NCBI RefSeq assembly: GCF_001922575.1
Contig: NZ_MRCI01000002.1
Location: forward strand, 272,001 to 336,000
Direction of reading: 5' to 3'
Length of the DNA: 64,000 bases
DNA from: Neptunomonas phycophila
Lineage (GTDB): Bacteria > Pseudomonadota > Gammaproteobacteria > Pseudomonadales > Balneatricaceae
Shown here: positions 50,022 through 60,518 of the stretch, piece by piece
Numbering within the stretch: position 1 is the first letter of the stretch
Layout of the letters: each line of letters begins with the position of its first letter
The notes under the pieces: generated by a model
What the model was told of the DNA's origin: nothing
What the model saw: the letters and a program-made list of their open reading frames with translations, nothing else
Database searches by the model: none
Made by a program: the position numbers and the translations under genes

Positions 50022-51236
50022 ATGAAATTACCCATCTATTTTGATTATTCTGCTACAACGCCTGTTGATCCGCGCGTAGCGGAAAAGATGGTGGCTTGTC
50101 TAACATTGGATGGCAACTTTGGTAACCCTGCTTCACGTTCTCACTTATTTGGATGGAAAGCAGAAGAAGCGGTAGAAACGGCGCGTCGCCAAGTTGCTGA
50201 TTTGATTAACGCAGATCCTCGTGAAATTGTTTGGACTTCTGGTGCTACAGAATCAGATAACCTTGCAATCAAAGGGGCGGCTCATTTTTACCAAAAGAAA
50301 GGTAAGCATATCGTCACTTCTAAAATCGAGCATAAAGCGGTTTTAGATACTTGTCGTCAGCTGGAGCGTGAAGGCTTCGAAGTAACATATCTTGACCCAG
50401 GTTCTGATGGTTTAATCACACCTGAAATGGTCGAAAATGCGGTTCGTGAAGACACAACTGTTGTTTCATTGATGCATGTGAATAACGAAATTGGCACGAT
50501 TACAGATATCGCTGCTATTGGTGAAATCACGCGTAGTAAAGGAATTGTTTTCCATGTAGATGCTGCCCAGAGTGCGGGTAAAGTGGTTATCGATATGGAA
50601 AAAATGAAAGTAGACCTAATGTCTTTCAGTGCGCATAAAGCATATGGCCCTAAAGGCATTGGCGCCTTGTACGTGCGCCGTAAGCCACGTATTCGCCTAG
50701 AAGCGCAAATGCACGGCGGTGGTCATGAGCGCGGTATGCGTTCGGGTACTTTGCCAACACATCAGATAGTTGGGATGGGAGAGGCCTTCCGCTTAGCTAA
50801 AGAAGAGTTAGAAGCAGATACCGCTCACGTTTTAGCCTTGCGCGAACGTATGTTGGACGGCTTGAAAGATGTTGAAGAGGTGCACATTAATGGTTCTTTA
50901 GAACAGCGTGTGCCAGCTAACCTGAATGTTAGCTTTGCCTTTGTAGAAGGTGAGTCTTTGCTGATGTCCCTTAAGGACTTGGCGGTTTCTTCAGGCTCTG
51001 CATGTACATCGGCTAGTCTAGAGCCTTCTTATGTTTTACGGGCACTGGGCTTGAGTGATGAGTTGGCGCACAGTTCTATCCGCTTCTCATTTGGCCGTTT
51101 TACTACAAACGAAGATATTGACTATGCAGTCAATCAAATTAAAGGTGCAGTGGAAAAATTGCGTGAGCTTTCACCACTGTGGGATATGTTTAAAGACGGT
51201 GTGGATCTGAGCAAGGTTGAGTGGGTTCATCACTAA
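50022..51236 (+). CDS. iscS: Cysteine desulfurase IscS
   Basis: IscS is a PLP enzyme that takes sulfur from cysteine to feed Fe-S clusters and tRNA thiolation. In 404 residues it has the PLP Lys in [12 protein letters not shown] (near residue 206) and the mobile-loop catalytic Cys in [14 protein letters not shown] (near residue 328). It follows iscR by 25 bases. Confidence 0.98.
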   Translation: MKLPIYFDYSATTPVDPRVAEKMVACLTLDGNFGNPASRSHLFGWKAEEAVETARRQVADLINADPREIVWTSGATESDNLAIKGAAHFYQKKGKHIVTSKIEHKAVLDTCRQLEREGFEVTYLDPGSDGLITPEMVENAVREDTTVVSLMHVNNEIGTITDIAAIGEITRSKGIVFHVDAAQSAGKVVIDMEKMKVDLMSFSAHKAYGPKGIGALYVRRKPRIRLEAQMHGGGHERGMRSGTLPTHQIVGMGEAFRLAKEELEADTAHVLALRERMLDGLKDVEEVHINGSLEQRVPANLNVSFAFVEGESLLMSLKDLAVSSGSACTSASLEPSYVLRALGLSDELAHSSIRFSFGRFTTNEDIDYAVNQIKGAVEKLRELSPLWDMFKDGVDLSKVEWVHH

Positions 51237-51260
51237 ACCAGCACTGATTGGAGAGAGACA

Positions 51261-51644
51261 ATGGCTTACAGTAATCAAGTTATAGATCATTACGAAAATC
51301 CGCGTAACGTCGGTAAAATGAGCGATGATGATGCCAGTGTTGGTACTGGTATGGTGGGCGCTCCTGCGTGTGGCGATGTCATGCGTTTGCAAATTAAAGT
51401 GAGTGATCAAGGTGTTATAGAAGACGCTAAATTTAAAACCTATGGATGCGGTTCTGCAATTGCGTCCAGCTCACTAATAACAGAGTGGGTTAAGGGTATG
51501 ACTCTAGATCAAGCGGCTGAGCTTAAGAATACTCAGATTGCTGAAGAGTTAGCGCTACCACCTGTGAAAATTCACTGCTCTGTTCTTGCTGAAGATGCAA
51601 TCAAAGCAGCAATTGACGATTATAAGAACAAGCAGGCTAAATAA
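51261..51644 (+). CDS. iscU: Fe-S cluster scaffold IscU
   Basis: IscU is the platform on which [2Fe-2S] clusters are built. The 127-residue protein has the three cluster Cys in APACGDVM, TYGCGSAI and KIHCSVLAEDA. The HscA-recognition motif LPPVK directly precedes the last one. A ribosome-binding site GGAGAGAGAC precedes the ATG. Confidence 0.98.
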   Translation: MAYSNQVIDHYENPRNVGKMSDDDASVGTGMVGAPACGDVMRLQIKVSDQGVIEDAKFKTYGCGSAIASSSLITEWVKGMTLDQAAELKNTQIAEELALPPVKIHCSVLAEDAIKAAIDDYKNKQAK

Positions 51645-51659
51645 GCCTGCTTTAGTTTC
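51630..51659 (+). terminator. Hairpin with T-rich tail at the iscU stop (possible attenuator)
   Basis: AAGCAGGC-type stem (51630-51637) pairs with GCCTGCTT (51645-51652) around a loop that includes the iscU stop codon, and TTAGTTT follows. It could partly stop transcription between iscU and iscA or protect the 3' end of a processed iscRSU transcript. Confidence 0.5.
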
Positions 51660-51697
51660 TGACTAAACAGCTTCGTGAAGAGGCATAGGAAGTAACT

Positions 51698-52021
51698 ATG
51701 GCAATATCAATGACCCCCGCTGCGGCTCAGCATATCTCTCGCTTTATTGAAAAAAGAGGTTCTGGGTTTGGTATTCGTGTGGGTGTGCGAACTTCAGGCT
51801 GCTCCGGTATGGCGTATGTGTTGGAGTTTGTGGATCAGCAAGAATCCGATGATGAAGTATTTGAAATGGGTGGCGTAAACGTAGTGGTCGACCCTAAAAG
51901 CTTGGCGTACCTTGACGGCACTGAGCTTGACTTTGTCAAAGAAGGATTGAACGAAGGGTTTAAGTTTAATAACCCAAATGTTCGCAGCGAATGCGGTTGC
52001 GGCGAAAGTTTTAACGTCTAA
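51698..52021 (+). CDS. iscA: A-type Fe-S carrier IscA
   Basis: IscA passes Fe-S clusters to target proteins, particularly [4Fe-4S] ones. The 107-residue protein shows the three A-type Cys: one in TSGCSGMAY, two in SECGCGESF near the C-terminus. It lies 53 bases after iscU, the largest gap among iscS, iscU, iscA and the downstream hsc genes. Confidence 0.97.
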   Translation: MAISMTPAAAQHISRFIEKRGSGFGIRVGVRTSGCSGMAYVLEFVDQQESDDEVFEMGGVNVVVDPKSLAYLDGTELDFVKEGLNEGFKFNNPNVRSECGCGESFNV

Positions 52022-52040
52022 GTGTTGGCAACCAGGTAGC

Positions 52041-52577
52041 ATGGATATACAACAAGATTATTTTGCTTTCTTAGGGTTGCCTGCCGCATACGATCTAGAT
52101 GTGCGAGAGTTGACGAGACGTTTTAGGGAGCTGCAAAAGCAGCTTCACCCTGACCGGCATGCTCATCTATCCGAGAGAGAACAGCGTATGTCTGTTCAAT
52201 ATACAGCATATCTAAACGAAGCCTATTCAACTTTAAAATCCCCACTGTTGCGCGCGCAATACCTGCTGAAGAAGCGAGGTGTTGATACTACTAATGAATC
52301 ATCAGTAAAACTCGATCCTGTGTTCTTGTTTGAGCAAATGGAGTTGCGTGAATCATTAGAGCAAGCAAAAGTGGCAGCTGATGCAGAAGATCAACTTGAA
52401 ACAATGGCTGACTCGGTAGAGTCACAATTGGCTCTATTGGAGAAGCAATTTTCTGCATGCATAGTTAGCGAGTCTGACTCTGCGTTGGCCGAGGCTGAAG
52501 TAGTCATTCGTAAGATGCAATTTGCGGTAAAGCTACAAAAAGAAATAGAGCAGGCAGAAAACGAACTCGATTTATAG
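52041..52577 (+). CDS. hscB: Co-chaperone HscB
   Basis: HscB is the J-domain partner that brings IscU to HscA. The 178-residue protein has the J domain at about residues 1-75 with the HPD triad in [10 protein letters not shown], and a C-terminal helical bundle for IscU. The start at 52041 ([13 protein letters not shown]) fits the family; the frame extends upstream into iscA but without support. Confidence 0.96.
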   Translation: MDIQQDYFAFLGLPAAYDLDVRELTRRFRELQKQLHPDRHAHLSEREQRMSVQYTAYLNEAYSTLKSPLLRAQYLLKKRGVDTTNESSVKLDPVFLFEQMELRESLEQAKVAADAEDQLETMADSVESQLALLEKQFSACIVSESDSALAEAEVVIRKMQFAVKLQKEIEQAENELDL

Positions 52578-52590
52578 GTGTTTTAGGTTT

Positions 52591-54471
52591 ATGGCATTAC
52601 TGCAGATAGCAGAACCCGGTCAAAGCTCAGTACCACATCAGCATCGCTTAGCGGTAGGTATTGATTTAGGTACAACAAACTCTCTAGTAGCTACTGTTCG
52701 CAGTGGTGAGGCTGTGACATTGCCTGATCTTGAAGGGCGTCATTTATTGCCTTCCGTTGTTCGTTACGAAAAAGACGCTGTGGTCGTTGGTTTTGATGCT
52801 CGGGAACAAGCCAGTAAAGATCCCTATAATACAGTTGTCTCCGTTAAGCGTTTAATGGGTCGTGGTATCGACGACGTTGCTTCATTAGGTAATGTACTTC
52901 CGTACCAGTTTGAAGCTGATAACGGCGGAATGCCCTTCATTAAAACTGTAGCTGGAGCGAAAAGCCCAGTAGAAGTCTCCGCTGATATTTTGTCTGAGTT
53001 AGTGCAGCGTGCTCAAGATTCATTGCAAGGCGAGTTGGTAGGGGCGGTTATTACCGTACCAGCTTACTTTGATGACGCGCAGCGTCAAGCAACGAAAGAT
53101 GCCGCTACGCTGGCGAATATTAAAGTGCTGCGGCTTTTGAGTGAGCCTACAGCTGCAGCGGTAGCGTATGGTCTAGATCAAAAAGATGAAGCCACCATAT
53201 TAGTATATGACTTGGGTGGTGGGACTTTTGATGTGTCCGTATTGCACCTGAATAAAGGTGTTTTTGAAGTGTTGGCAACTGGGGGAGATAGCGCCCTAGG
53301 TGGTGATGATTTTGATAGAGCCGTTGCTGAGTGGTTGATGGTGGAGGCTGGGATTACGGGAACTATCTCTGCAGAGCTTTCTCGACAGTTAATGGACCAG
53401 TCGCGAGCTGTAAAAGAAGCGTTGTCTGAGTCTGATGTGGCGACAGCTAGCATACAGCTGGGTTCGGATGTGATGAGCATCTCTATCACCAAAAATCAGT
53501 TCAATGAGCTCGTCAATCCTTTAGTGAAACGGACTATCCGTTCATGTAAACGTGTCGTCAAAGATGCCGGTTTGGGTCTTAGTGAGATACAAGATGTTGT
53601 TATGGTTGGCGGTTCTACACGCGTGCCAATTGTAAGAGAGGAAGTAGAAGCACTGTTTGGTCGAGCCCCTCATGTAGATATTGATCCTGACCGTGTGGTT
53701 GCTATTGGTGCGGCACTTCAAGCTGATGTATTGGCAGGCAATAAGCCGGAATCAGATATGTTGCTACTGGATGTGATTCCACTGTCCCTTGGGTTGGAGA
53801 CTATGGGTGGCTTGGTTGAAAAGGTAATCCACCGTAACACTGCTATTCCAGTTGCTATGGCGCAAGAATTTACCACTTATCAAGATGGTCAAACAGCGAT
53901 GGCCATTCATATACTGCAAGGCGAGCGTGAGTTGGTTGAGGATTGCCGTTCGCTGGCTAGATTTGTATTACAGGGTATTCCTCCTATGGCAGCTGGGGCG
54001 GCTAAGATCCGTGTTACCTTCCAGGTAGATGCAGATGGCTTGCTGAATGTCTCCGCCAAGGAGTTATCCACAGGTACGCAAAGCAGTATTCAGGTGAAGC
54101 CGTCATATGGCCTTGATGATGAGCAAATTACATCTATGTTGAAGGCTTCATATACTGAAGCTGATAGTGATAAAGACCGACGTGCTTTGCGTGAGCAGCA
54201 GGTGGATGCAGACAGGCTTCTATTATCGCTTCGTCAAGCTATGATTGATGATGGTGAGCGTCTTTTATCTGCAGATGAAGTAAGCGCTTTGATTGCAGGT
54301 ATTGAACAGTTACAACTAATCCGCGATCAATCGCAAGATGCGCGGACGCTTGAGTTGGCTGTAGAGCAGTTAGCAAAGGCAAGTGATGAATTTGCTTCGC
54401 GTCGTATGGACGCAAGTATACAGCGTGCTCTTCAAGGGCATACTATCGAAGAGATCGAGGAGGGTTCTTAA
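52591..54471 (+). CDS. hscA: Hsp70-type chaperone HscA
   Basis: HscA is a specialised Hsp70 that drives cluster release from IscU using ATP. The 626-residue protein has the nucleotide-binding signature [13 protein letters not shown] near residue 23, [14 protein letters not shown], and [12 protein letters not shown]. The substrate-binding domain starts near residue 395. Its stop is directly followed by the fdx start codon. Confidence 0.98.
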   Translation: MALLQIAEPGQSSVPHQHRLAVGIDLGTTNSLVATVRSGEAVTLPDLEGRHLLPSVVRYEKDAVVVGFDAREQASKDPYNTVVSVKRLMGRGIDDVASLGNVLPYQFEADNGGMPFIKTVAGAKSPVEVSADILSELVQRAQDSLQGELVGAVITVPAYFDDAQRQATKDAATLANIKVLRLLSEPTAAAVAYGLDQKDEATILVYDLGGGTFDVSVLHLNKGVFEVLATGGDSALGGDDFDRAVAEWLMVEAGITGTISAELSRQLMDQSRAVKEALSESDVATASIQLGSDVMSISITKNQFNELVNPLVKRTIRSCKRVVKDAGLGLSEIQDVVMVGGSTRVPIVREEVEALFGRAPHVDIDPDRVVAIGAALQADVLAGNKPESDMLLLDVIPLSLGLETMGGLVEKVIHRNTAIPVAMAQEFTTYQDGQTAMAIHILQGERELVEDCRSLARFVLQGIPPMAAGAAKIRVTFQVDADGLLNVSAKELSTGTQSSIQVKPSYGLDDEQITSMLKASYTEADSDKDRRALREQQVDADRLLLSLRQAMIDDGERLLSADEVSALIAGIEQLQLIRDQSQDARTLELAVEQLAKASDEFASRRMDASIQRALQGHTIEEIEEGS

Positions 54472-54810
54472 GTGCCGCAAATTATTTTTCTGCCTCATGA
54501 AGACCTTTGCCCAGAAGGGCAGGTAATTGAAGCAGAGTCAGGTGTGACAGTGTGTGACGCGGCGTTGGCGAATGGTATTGATATAGAGCATGCCTGTGAA
54601 AAGTCGTGCGCCTGTACAACGTGTCATGTCATCGTTCGCGAAGGGTTTGAGTCGTTAGAAGAGTCTGACGAATTAGAAGATGACATGCTTGATAAAGCAT
54701 GGGGTCTTGAACCTGAATCTCGTTTGAGTTGTCAAGCAGTAGTGGCTGACAAGGATCTTGTTGTAGAGATACCTCGTTACACTATAAACCAAGTATCTGA
54801 GCGCCATTAA
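54472..54810 (+). CDS. fdx: [2Fe-2S] ferredoxin of the Isc system
   Basis: Fdx supplies electrons for cluster assembly. The 112-residue adrenodoxin-type ferredoxin has cluster Cys in HACEKSCACTTCHV and the final Cys in RLSCQAVV. It starts with GTG immediately after the hscA stop, an efficient coupled start. Confidence 0.97.
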   Translation: MPQIIFLPHEDLCPEGQVIEAESGVTVCDAALANGIDIEHACEKSCACTTCHVIVREGFESLEESDELEDDMLDKAWGLEPESRLSCQAVVADKDLVVEIPRYTINQVSERH

Positions 54811-54844
54811 AGACACTTTGCGCCATGTGGCGATAGGGGGATTT

Positions 54845-55042
54845 ATGCTTAAGTGGGTAGATGTGAATGAATTGGCTATAGAATTGTCAGAAACTTATCC
54901 ACAAGTAGACCCGTTAACATTGAGCTTTCCGGATCTTTTTCAAAAAGTAATGGATCTCTCGGAGTTTGATGATGACCCCGATCGATGTGGTGAAAAAGTG
55001 CTCGAAGCGATTCAGATGGCATGGATCGATGAAATAGATTAA
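54845..55042 (+). CDS. iscX: Isc accessory protein IscX
   Basis: IscX binds iron and IscS and tunes cluster assembly. The 65-residue acidic protein ends in FDDDPDRCGEKVLEAIQMAWIDE, the family pattern. ATG 54845 has GGGGGA just upstream; an earlier in-frame start at 54818 is not needed. It is the last gene of the isc operon. Confidence 0.96.
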   Translation: MLKWVDVNELAIELSETYPQVDPLTLSFPDLFQKVMDLSEFDDDPDRCGEKVLEAIQMAWIDEID

Positions 55043-55047
55043 ATAAT

Positions 55048-55069
55048 AGCCCGGTTCGCCGGGCTGTTT
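55048..55069 (+). terminator. Terminator of the isc operon
   Basis: AGCCCGG pairs with CCGGGCT around a TTCG loop, a very stable tetraloop, followed by GTTTC. It lies six bases past the iscX stop. The T-tract is short. Confidence 0.75.
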
Positions 55070-55081
55070 CATTCATGCGTG

Positions 55082-55111
55082 TTGTGACCTGTCACTGCCT
55101 TCGCGTATAAT
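55082..55111 (+). promoter_or_regulatory. ndk promoter
   Basis: TTGTGA (55082-55087) and a perfect TATAAT (55106-55111) are 18 bases apart, giving a leader of about 33 bases before ndk. Confidence 0.7.
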
Positions 55112-55151
55112 TGCGCGTTTTTCGAAATTGCCCTTTAGAGGATATAATCAC

Positions 55152-55559
55152 ATGGCTATCGAACGTACACTGTCTATTATCAAGCCGGACGCTGTTGCAA
55201 AAAATGTAATCGGTGAAATCGTTACTCGTTTTGAAAAAGCGGGTCTTAAAGTTGTTGAGATGCAAATGAAGCAACTTAGCAAAGCCGATGCAGAAGGTTT
55301 TTACGCTGAGCATAGCGAGCGTCCTTTCTTTGCGGACCTTGTTGCTTTCATGACGTCTGGCCCTGTTGTGGTTCAAGCGTTAGAAGGTGAAAATGCTATA
55401 GCAACCAACCGTGATTTAATGGGTGCTACTAACCCTAAAGAAGCAGCTGAAGGCACTATTCGCCGTGACTTTGCTGAATCAATCGATGCGAATGCGGTAC
55501 ACGGCTCAGACTCTGCTGAATCGGCTGCACGCGAGATCGCTTACTTCTTCGGTAAGTAA
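55152..55559 (+). CDS. ndk: Nucleoside diphosphate kinase
   Basis: Ndk balances NTP and dNTP pools by passing phosphate through an active-site His. The 135-residue protein starts [15 protein letters not shown] and has the His signature in [12 protein letters not shown] near the C-terminus. The start at 55152 has AGAGGA about nine bases upstream. It has its own promoter, separating it from the isc operon. Confidence 0.98.
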   Translation: MAIERTLSIIKPDAVAKNVIGEIVTRFEKAGLKVVEMQMKQLSKADAEGFYAEHSERPFFADLVAFMTSGPVVVQALEGENAIATNRDLMGATNPKEAAEGTIRRDFAESIDANAVHGSDSAESAAREIAYFFGK

Positions 55560-55569
55560 TCTTTTGGTT

Positions 55570-55595
55570 GTGCAGGGAGTTTAGGCTCTCTGCAC
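55570..55595 (+). other. Stem-loop after ndk
   Basis: GTGCAGGGAG pairs with CTCTCTGCAC with one mismatch around a six-base loop. No T-tract follows, so it is probably a 3'-end stabilising or weak termination structure before rlmN. Confidence 0.5.
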
Positions 55596-55613
55596 ACCGT
55601 AATTAATTTGGAT

Positions 55614-56753
55614 ATGACCATGACTGATAACACCACAAAAACCAATCTTTTAGGGATGTCTCCTGAGCAGCTGGATGCTTTTTTTGCTGAACAGGGTGAG
55701 AAGCGTTTCCGCGCCACTCAGGTTTTAAAGTGGATGCATCAACATGGAGCGGATAGCTTTGATGAGATGACTAACATCAGCAAAGTTCTGCGCGATAAGT
55801 TGAGTAAAGTCGCTGAGGTGCGAGAGCCCGAGGTGGTAACTCAAGATATATCTAAAGACGGCACTCGTAAATGGGTTATCCGTATCGATGGTGGCTCTTG
55901 TGTTGAAACTGTTTTGATTCCTGAAGGGGATCGAGCAACGCTGTGTATTTCATCTCAAGCGGGTTGCTCATTAGACTGTAGCTTTTGCTCTACGGGTAAA
56001 CAGGGTTTTAATCGCAATTTGTCAGCGGCTGAGATTATCGGTCAATTACGTATCGCCATTAAATCATTTGGTCCAATGGACCCTGCTGGGCCTCGCCGTG
56101 TGACCAATGTTGTTTTGATGGGGATGGGCGAGCCGTTAATGAATTTTGATAACGTCGTCAAAGCTATTATTTTGATGATGGAAGATAATGCGTATGGCTT
56201 ATCGAAACGTCGAGTAACGCTAAGTACTGCAGGTGTCGTTCCTGCTATTGATAAGCTGCGTGAGGTCACAGATGTCTCCTTAGCGATTTCATTGCATGCA
56301 CCTAATGACGAACTGCGTGATGTATTAGTACCAATTAACAAGCGTTACCCAATTAAAGAATTGTTCGCAGCTTGTCACCGTTATCTTGAAGATTTAAATG
56401 ATCGTCGTGTGATTACCATTGAGTATACCTTGATGTCGGGCATCAACGATCAAGTTGTGCATGCTAAAGAGCTAGGCAAGCTACTCAAAACACTGCCGTG
56501 TAAGTTGAATTTGATCCCGTTTAACCCATTTCCTAATTCTGGGTATGAGCGACCATCCGAGGCTGCCATTAAGGCATTTAAAGATATTATGCTAAAGGCC
56601 GGTGTTTTGACGACCGTTCGAAGAACTCGTGGGGATGAGATTGATGCAGCTTGTGGCCAGCTAGTAGGCCAAGTGGAAGACAAAACACGTCGTAGTCAAA
56701 AATATATACCTGTGGTACAAGAGAGTACGGCTGAAGTTGTTAAGTCCTTGTAA
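55614..56753 (+). CDS. rlmN: 23S rRNA/tRNA adenine-C2 methyltransferase RlmN
   Basis: RlmN is a radical-SAM enzyme that methylates A2503 of 23S rRNA and A37 of some tRNAs. The cluster motif [11 protein letters not shown] is near residue 125, and the C-terminal Cys of the mechanism is in DIDAACGQL. It is 379 residues from ATG 55614; ATG 55620 is an equal candidate because no clear ribosome-binding site exists. It starts the rlmN-pilW-rodZ-hisS series. Confidence 0.96.
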   Translation: MTMTDNTTKTNLLGMSPEQLDAFFAEQGEKRFRATQVLKWMHQHGADSFDEMTNISKVLRDKLSKVAEVREPEVVTQDISKDGTRKWVIRIDGGSCVETVLIPEGDRATLCISSQAGCSLDCSFCSTGKQGFNRNLSAAEIIGQLRIAIKSFGPMDPAGPRRVTNVVLMGMGEPLMNFDNVVKAIILMMEDNAYGLSKRRVTLSTAGVVPAIDKLREVTDVSLAISLHAPNDELRDVLVPINKRYPIKELFAACHRYLEDLNDRRVITIEYTLMSGINDQVVHAKELGKLLKTLPCKLNLIPFNPFPNSGYERPSEAAIKAFKDIMLKAGVLTTVRRTRGDEIDAACGQLVGQVEDKTRRSQKYIPVVQESTAEVVKSL

Positions 56754-56769
56754 CAAAAGGAAGTGTACA

Positions 56770-57558
56770 ATGAATGGATTTCGGGTAGTTGTTCTTTCTG
56801 TTTTGGTGCTCAATCTTTATGCATGTACCAATTTACAAACAGATGATCAGAAGTACGTTAATAAAAATACGGTGTCATCAGAAGCAGCGCTAGAAGCTTA
56901 TACTCGATTGGGTCTGCAGTATTTGCGAGGTGGGGATACGTCCAGTGCTAAGTCATCGGTGCAGAGAGCGCTCGAAATTCGTGAGGATTACGCGCCAGCT
57001 TACAACGCGTTGGGTTTGATCTTTCAAGTGGAAGATGAAAAAGGATTGGCTGAGCAGTATTATCGTAAAGCAATCAGCTTAGATGAAAAGTCGGCCATGT
57101 TTCACAATAACTATGGCGCTTTCTTATTCTCTCAGCAGCGTTACGAAGAGGCTTGTAAGCAGTTAGCAATAGCAACAGAAGACCCGTTTTATAATAGTCG
57201 TGGTCAGGCCTTTGAAAACTTAGGCCGGTGCTTAAATCGAATAGGCAAAACAGCTGAGGCTATTTCGGCTTTTGAGCGCTCACTTAAAACAGGTGGTCGC
57301 CGGCCTCAAGCATTAGTTGAATTAGCTCAGTTGTATTTAGATGCTAATCAAATAGCGAATGCGGAAGGCTATTACAAAGAATTTTCAGGTTTGGTTGATG
57401 ATAAGCGAGTAAGTCACTCAGCAAAAAGCTTGTGGGTTGGTATCTTGATCGCACGGATGAATAATGATGTTTCTACCGCTGCGACTTACGCGCTTCTTTT
57501 GAAAAACCTATATCCTGCCTCTGAAGAATATAAATCCTATAAGGAATCGGCTCAGTGA
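56770..57558 (+). CDS. pilW: Type IV pilus pilotin lipoprotein PilW/PilF
   Basis: This outer-membrane lipoprotein with TPR repeats helps the PilQ secretin assemble. The 262-residue protein has a lipoprotein signal with the lipobox LYAC (Cys near residue 19) and about five TPR units, for example YAPAYNALGLIFQ and AMFHNNYGAFLF. Start 56770 follows AAGGAAG. No other pilus gene is in the window, but this gene normally lies here in pseudomonads. Its stop overlaps the rodZ start. Confidence 0.92.
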   Translation: MNGFRVVVLSVLVLNLYACTNLQTDDQKYVNKNTVSSEAALEAYTRLGLQYLRGGDTSSAKSSVQRALEIREDYAPAYNALGLIFQVEDEKGLAEQYYRKAISLDEKSAMFHNNYGAFLFSQQRYEEACKQLAIATEDPFYNSRGQAFENLGRCLNRIGKTAEAISAFERSLKTGGRRPQALVELAQLYLDANQIANAEGYYKEFSGLVDDKRVSHSAKSLWVGILIARMNNDVSTAATYALLLKNLYPASEEYKSYKESAQ

Positions 57559-58526
57559 GTAGTATGCCAGATGATAGTGTAATCCAAGAGGCTAACCGCT
57601 TCCCCGGTGAGCGCCTGATTATTGCGCGTGAGTCTAAAAACATGACTCAGCAATCGGCAGCAGATGAGTTGCATCTGCCGCTTCGTTACATTCAATGGAT
57701 TGAGGAAGGCGCTTTTGAGAAGCTTCCAAGTCTTGTTTTTGCGCGAGGCTATATCCGTTCGTATGCGAAGGTTCTTGATCTCGACGGCGTTTCTTTAATT
57801 GAGTCTTTTGATAGACAATACGGTAAATCTAACAGCACCACACCCATACGCTCTGTTTCCAAAGTTCAAGAGCAAGTTAAATTGGGCGATCCGATGATTA
57901 AATACTCGGTATGGCTGTTTATTTTAGCAATTGTCGCTGTAACGGTTTGGTGGTGGAAAACACAATATGGTTTGTCTCCAGAAACCATGCCTAGTGCTGC
58001 GGAGCAGACGCTGTCTGTAGAAACGGCAGATGGCAATACACTTGTTTTACCTAAGTTTAATGACTCTGAGGTAACAGAAGAAACAGAAGAAGCGGTTTCT
58101 TCAGATGAGCCGCTAACCACAGAGGCAGAGCCAGAATATATGTCTGATGACCAAGTAGCCAGCTTGCAAGCCGAGTTAGATGCTCAGCCGGCAGCAGTAT
58201 CTGCGTCTGATACTTCAGAACCATCAGCAACTGACGCTACGACTACCGATGAGCCAGCTTCTTCTGAACCGGTATCGGCTTCTGGGGTATACATAGCGTT
58301 TAATGATGATTGTTGGGTAACGATAAAAGACGCTAATGGGCGCACACTATTTAATAATATGCGTAAAGCGGGTGAGTCATTGAATGTTGATGGTCCGACG
58401 CCGATCAGGCTCACATTAGGGCGGCAGTCGGCTGTTTCTCAAATTACCTACAATGGTGATGTGATAGATTTGGCTCCGTTAAGTAATAATAATATTTCAA
58501 AATTCTCATTACCACTGAATCGATAG
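57555..58526 (+). CDS. rodZ: Cytoskeletal membrane protein RodZ
   Basis: RodZ ties MreB filaments to the elongation machinery and so sets rod shape. The 323-residue protein has an N-terminal helix-turn-helix domain (about residues 18-85) and a single membrane segment (about 118-136). An acidic Thr/Ser/Glu-rich periplasmic linker leads to a C-terminal DUF4115 domain (about 245-323). The GTG start overlaps the pilW stop (GTGA). hisS follows 15 bases later, where ispG would normally be. Confidence 0.93.
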   Translation: MSSMPDDSVIQEANRFPGERLIIARESKNMTQQSAADELHLPLRYIQWIEEGAFEKLPSLVFARGYIRSYAKVLDLDGVSLIESFDRQYGKSNSTTPIRSVSKVQEQVKLGDPMIKYSVWLFILAIVAVTVWWWKTQYGLSPETMPSAAEQTLSVETADGNTLVLPKFNDSEVTEETEEAVSSDEPLTTEAEPEYMSDDQVASLQAELDAQPAAVSASDTSEPSATDATTTDEPASSEPVSASGVYIAFNDDCWVTIKDANGRTLFNNMRKAGESLNVDGPTPIRLTLGRQSAVSQITYNGDVIDLAPLSNNNISKFSLPLNR

Positions 58527-58541
58527 TAAGCGAGTAACCTG

Positions 58542-59807
58542 TTGGCTAAAGTTAAAGCAATTCGGGGGATGAATGATATTCTCCCGAGCAGTACCCCTAT
58601 CTGGCAATATTTAGAAAGACAAGTTTCCACTGTGCTGTCTTCGTACGGGTACAACGAAATCCGTATGCCAATTGTTGAGCAGACTGAGCTTTTTAAACGT
58701 TCTATTGGTGAAGTTACCGATATCGTTGAAAAAGAAATGTATACCTTTAACGACCGTAACGACGAGAGCTTAACGTTAAGGCCTGAAGGTACGGCTGGGT
58801 GCGTTCGTGCCGGTGAAGAGCATGGTTTGTTATTTAATCAGACGCAGCGCTTTTGGTATCAAGGTCCCATGTTTCGCTATGAGAAGCCTCAGAAGGGGCG
58901 TTATCGTCAATTTCATCAGATAGGTGTTGAGACCTTCGGAATGGCATCCGCTGAGATTGATGCCGAGTTAATTGTCTTAAGTGCGCGTTTATGGAAAAAA
59001 TTGGGTATATTGGACGCTGTTACTTTACAGTTGAACTCACTGGGGAGTACTGAAAGCCGTCAAGTCTATAAAGCTGACTTAACCGCCTTTTTAGAAGCTC
59101 GTTTCGATCAGCTTGATGAGGATAGTCAGCGTCGTCTCGCGACTAATCCGTTGCGAATTTTAGATAGTAAAGATACCAATACTCAGAATTTACTAGCTGA
59201 TGCGCCCGTGTTGTCTGATTATTTAGATGAAGATTCAAAGTCTCATTTTGCACACTTAACTGAGTTGCTAGATGCATCCGGGATCCGCTACGAGGTTAAT
59301 CCTCGTCTTGTCCGAGGATTAGATTATTATTGTAAAACAGTTTTTGAATGGGTTACTGACAAATTAGGTGCTCAGGGAACTGTTTGTGCAGGTGGGCGCT
59401 ATGATGGGCTTGTTAAGCAATTAGGGGGCAAGCCAACCCCAGCTGTAGGCTTTGCGATGGGTGTTGAGCGTTTGATTTTGTTATTAGAAACGCTTAATGC
59501 AGTCCCTGAAGAAGAGCGCAGCAGCTTTGACTTGTATCTAGCCGCCGATGATAAAGCGGCTCAACAAGCGGTTTTTGCCATAGCAGAAACGCTTAGGGAT
59601 GAATTGCCGTCGCTACGAATTCGTTGTCATTTTGCAGGATTGAAAAATATTAACAATAAAGCGCGCCAGTCAGGAGCCGCATTAATTGTGTTAATAAAAC
59701 AAACAGAGCAAGGGCCAGTGGCAAGTTTATGGAATGAAGACGCGCTTGTGCAGTCAGATATTGCACTATCAGCGCTTCCTGAAATGATTAACAGTGCTTG
59801 GCAGTAA
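58542..59807 (+). CDS. hisS: Histidyl-tRNA synthetase
   Basis: HisS charges tRNA-His. The 421-residue class II enzyme starts at TTG 58542, reading (M)[14 protein letters not shown], which aligns with E. coli. Motif 2 has [19 protein letters not shown], and the HisA motif [15 protein letters not shown] is present. It follows rodZ directly, with ispG missing between them. Confidence 0.97.
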   Translation: MAKVKAIRGMNDILPSSTPIWQYLERQVSTVLSSYGYNEIRMPIVEQTELFKRSIGEVTDIVEKEMYTFNDRNDESLTLRPEGTAGCVRAGEEHGLLFNQTQRFWYQGPMFRYEKPQKGRYRQFHQIGVETFGMASAEIDAELIVLSARLWKKLGILDAVTLQLNSLGSTESRQVYKADLTAFLEARFDQLDEDSQRRLATNPLRILDSKDTNTQNLLADAPVLSDYLDEDSKSHFAHLTELLDASGIRYEVNPRLVRGLDYYCKTVFEWVTDKLGAQGTVCAGGRYDGLVKQLGGKPTPAVGFAMGVERLILLLETLNAVPEEERSSFDLYLAADDKAAQQAVFAIAETLRDELPSLRIRCHFAGLKNINNKARQSGAALIVLIKQTEQGPVASLWNEDALVQSDIALSALPEMINSAWQ

Positions 59808-59854
59808 TCATCAATCTGTAAAATGCTTAATTGTAAATTTTTGGAGTGTTACCC

Positions 59855-60514
59855 GTGGCAGAGATGCGAACAGAAGAAGAGCAAGTAGCAGCGATTAAAA
59901 GTTGGTGGAAAGAGAATGGCAAATCGCTAGTTTTAACCGTTGCCGTTGTGCTGGCGGGGTTTTTTGGCTGGAAAGCTTGGCAGCAGAAGCAAGCTAATGA
60001 TGCGGAAGCTGCTTCTATTATTTACCAAAATTTAGTCCAAGCAGTGGCTGTTAGTGTTCAGCAAGGTGCTGCTGATGACGTGACTACAGCTAACCATTTG
60101 GGGCAACAACTTAAAAATGATTACGATGGTAGTGAATATGCCAAGTTAGGTAGCATGTTGTTAGCTCGTATTGCTGTGGATCAAAAGAATTACGATGCAG
60201 CGATGAAAGAATTAAATTGGGTTTTGGAAAATGAGCCAAGCCAAGAAATGACGTCAGTTATTCTTATGCGCAAAGCGCAGGTTTATCTGGCTCAAGGCAA
60301 GCCGGAGGAAGGGTTAGCGGAGCTTAACAAGGTGTCTGATGAGGCCTTCAAAGCCGCGGCGCTGGAGTTGTCAGGTGATCTGCAATTAGCTAAAGGAGAT
60401 AAGTCCGCAGCTCGAAAGGCTTATGAGCAAGCGTTGCTAGCGAATAGCGATTCTGGAAGTAGGCAGTTGCTGACTATCAAACTGGATGATCTCGCTGCTG
60501 AGCAAGAGGGTTAA
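59855..60514 (+). CDS. yfgM: YfgM family envelope chaperone-associated protein
   Basis: YfgM is an inner-membrane protein with a periplasmic TPR domain that works with PpiD and the SecYEG translocon. The 219-residue protein has a cytoplasmic N-terminus (MRTEEEQVAAIKSWWKENG), one membrane segment (about residues 25-43) and TPR helices. I chose the GTG at 59855 because GGAG lies eight bases upstream. Confidence 0.93.
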   Translation: MAEMRTEEEQVAAIKSWWKENGKSLVLTVAVVLAGFFGWKAWQQKQANDAEAASIIYQNLVQAVAVSVQQGAADDVTTANHLGQQLKNDYDGSEYAKLGSMLLARIAVDQKNYDAAMKELNWVLENEPSQEMTSVILMRKAQVYLAQGKPEEGLAELNKVSDEAFKAAALELSGDLQLAKGDKSAARKAYEQALLANSDSGSRQLLTIKLDDLAAEQEG

Positions 60515-60518
60515 CATT

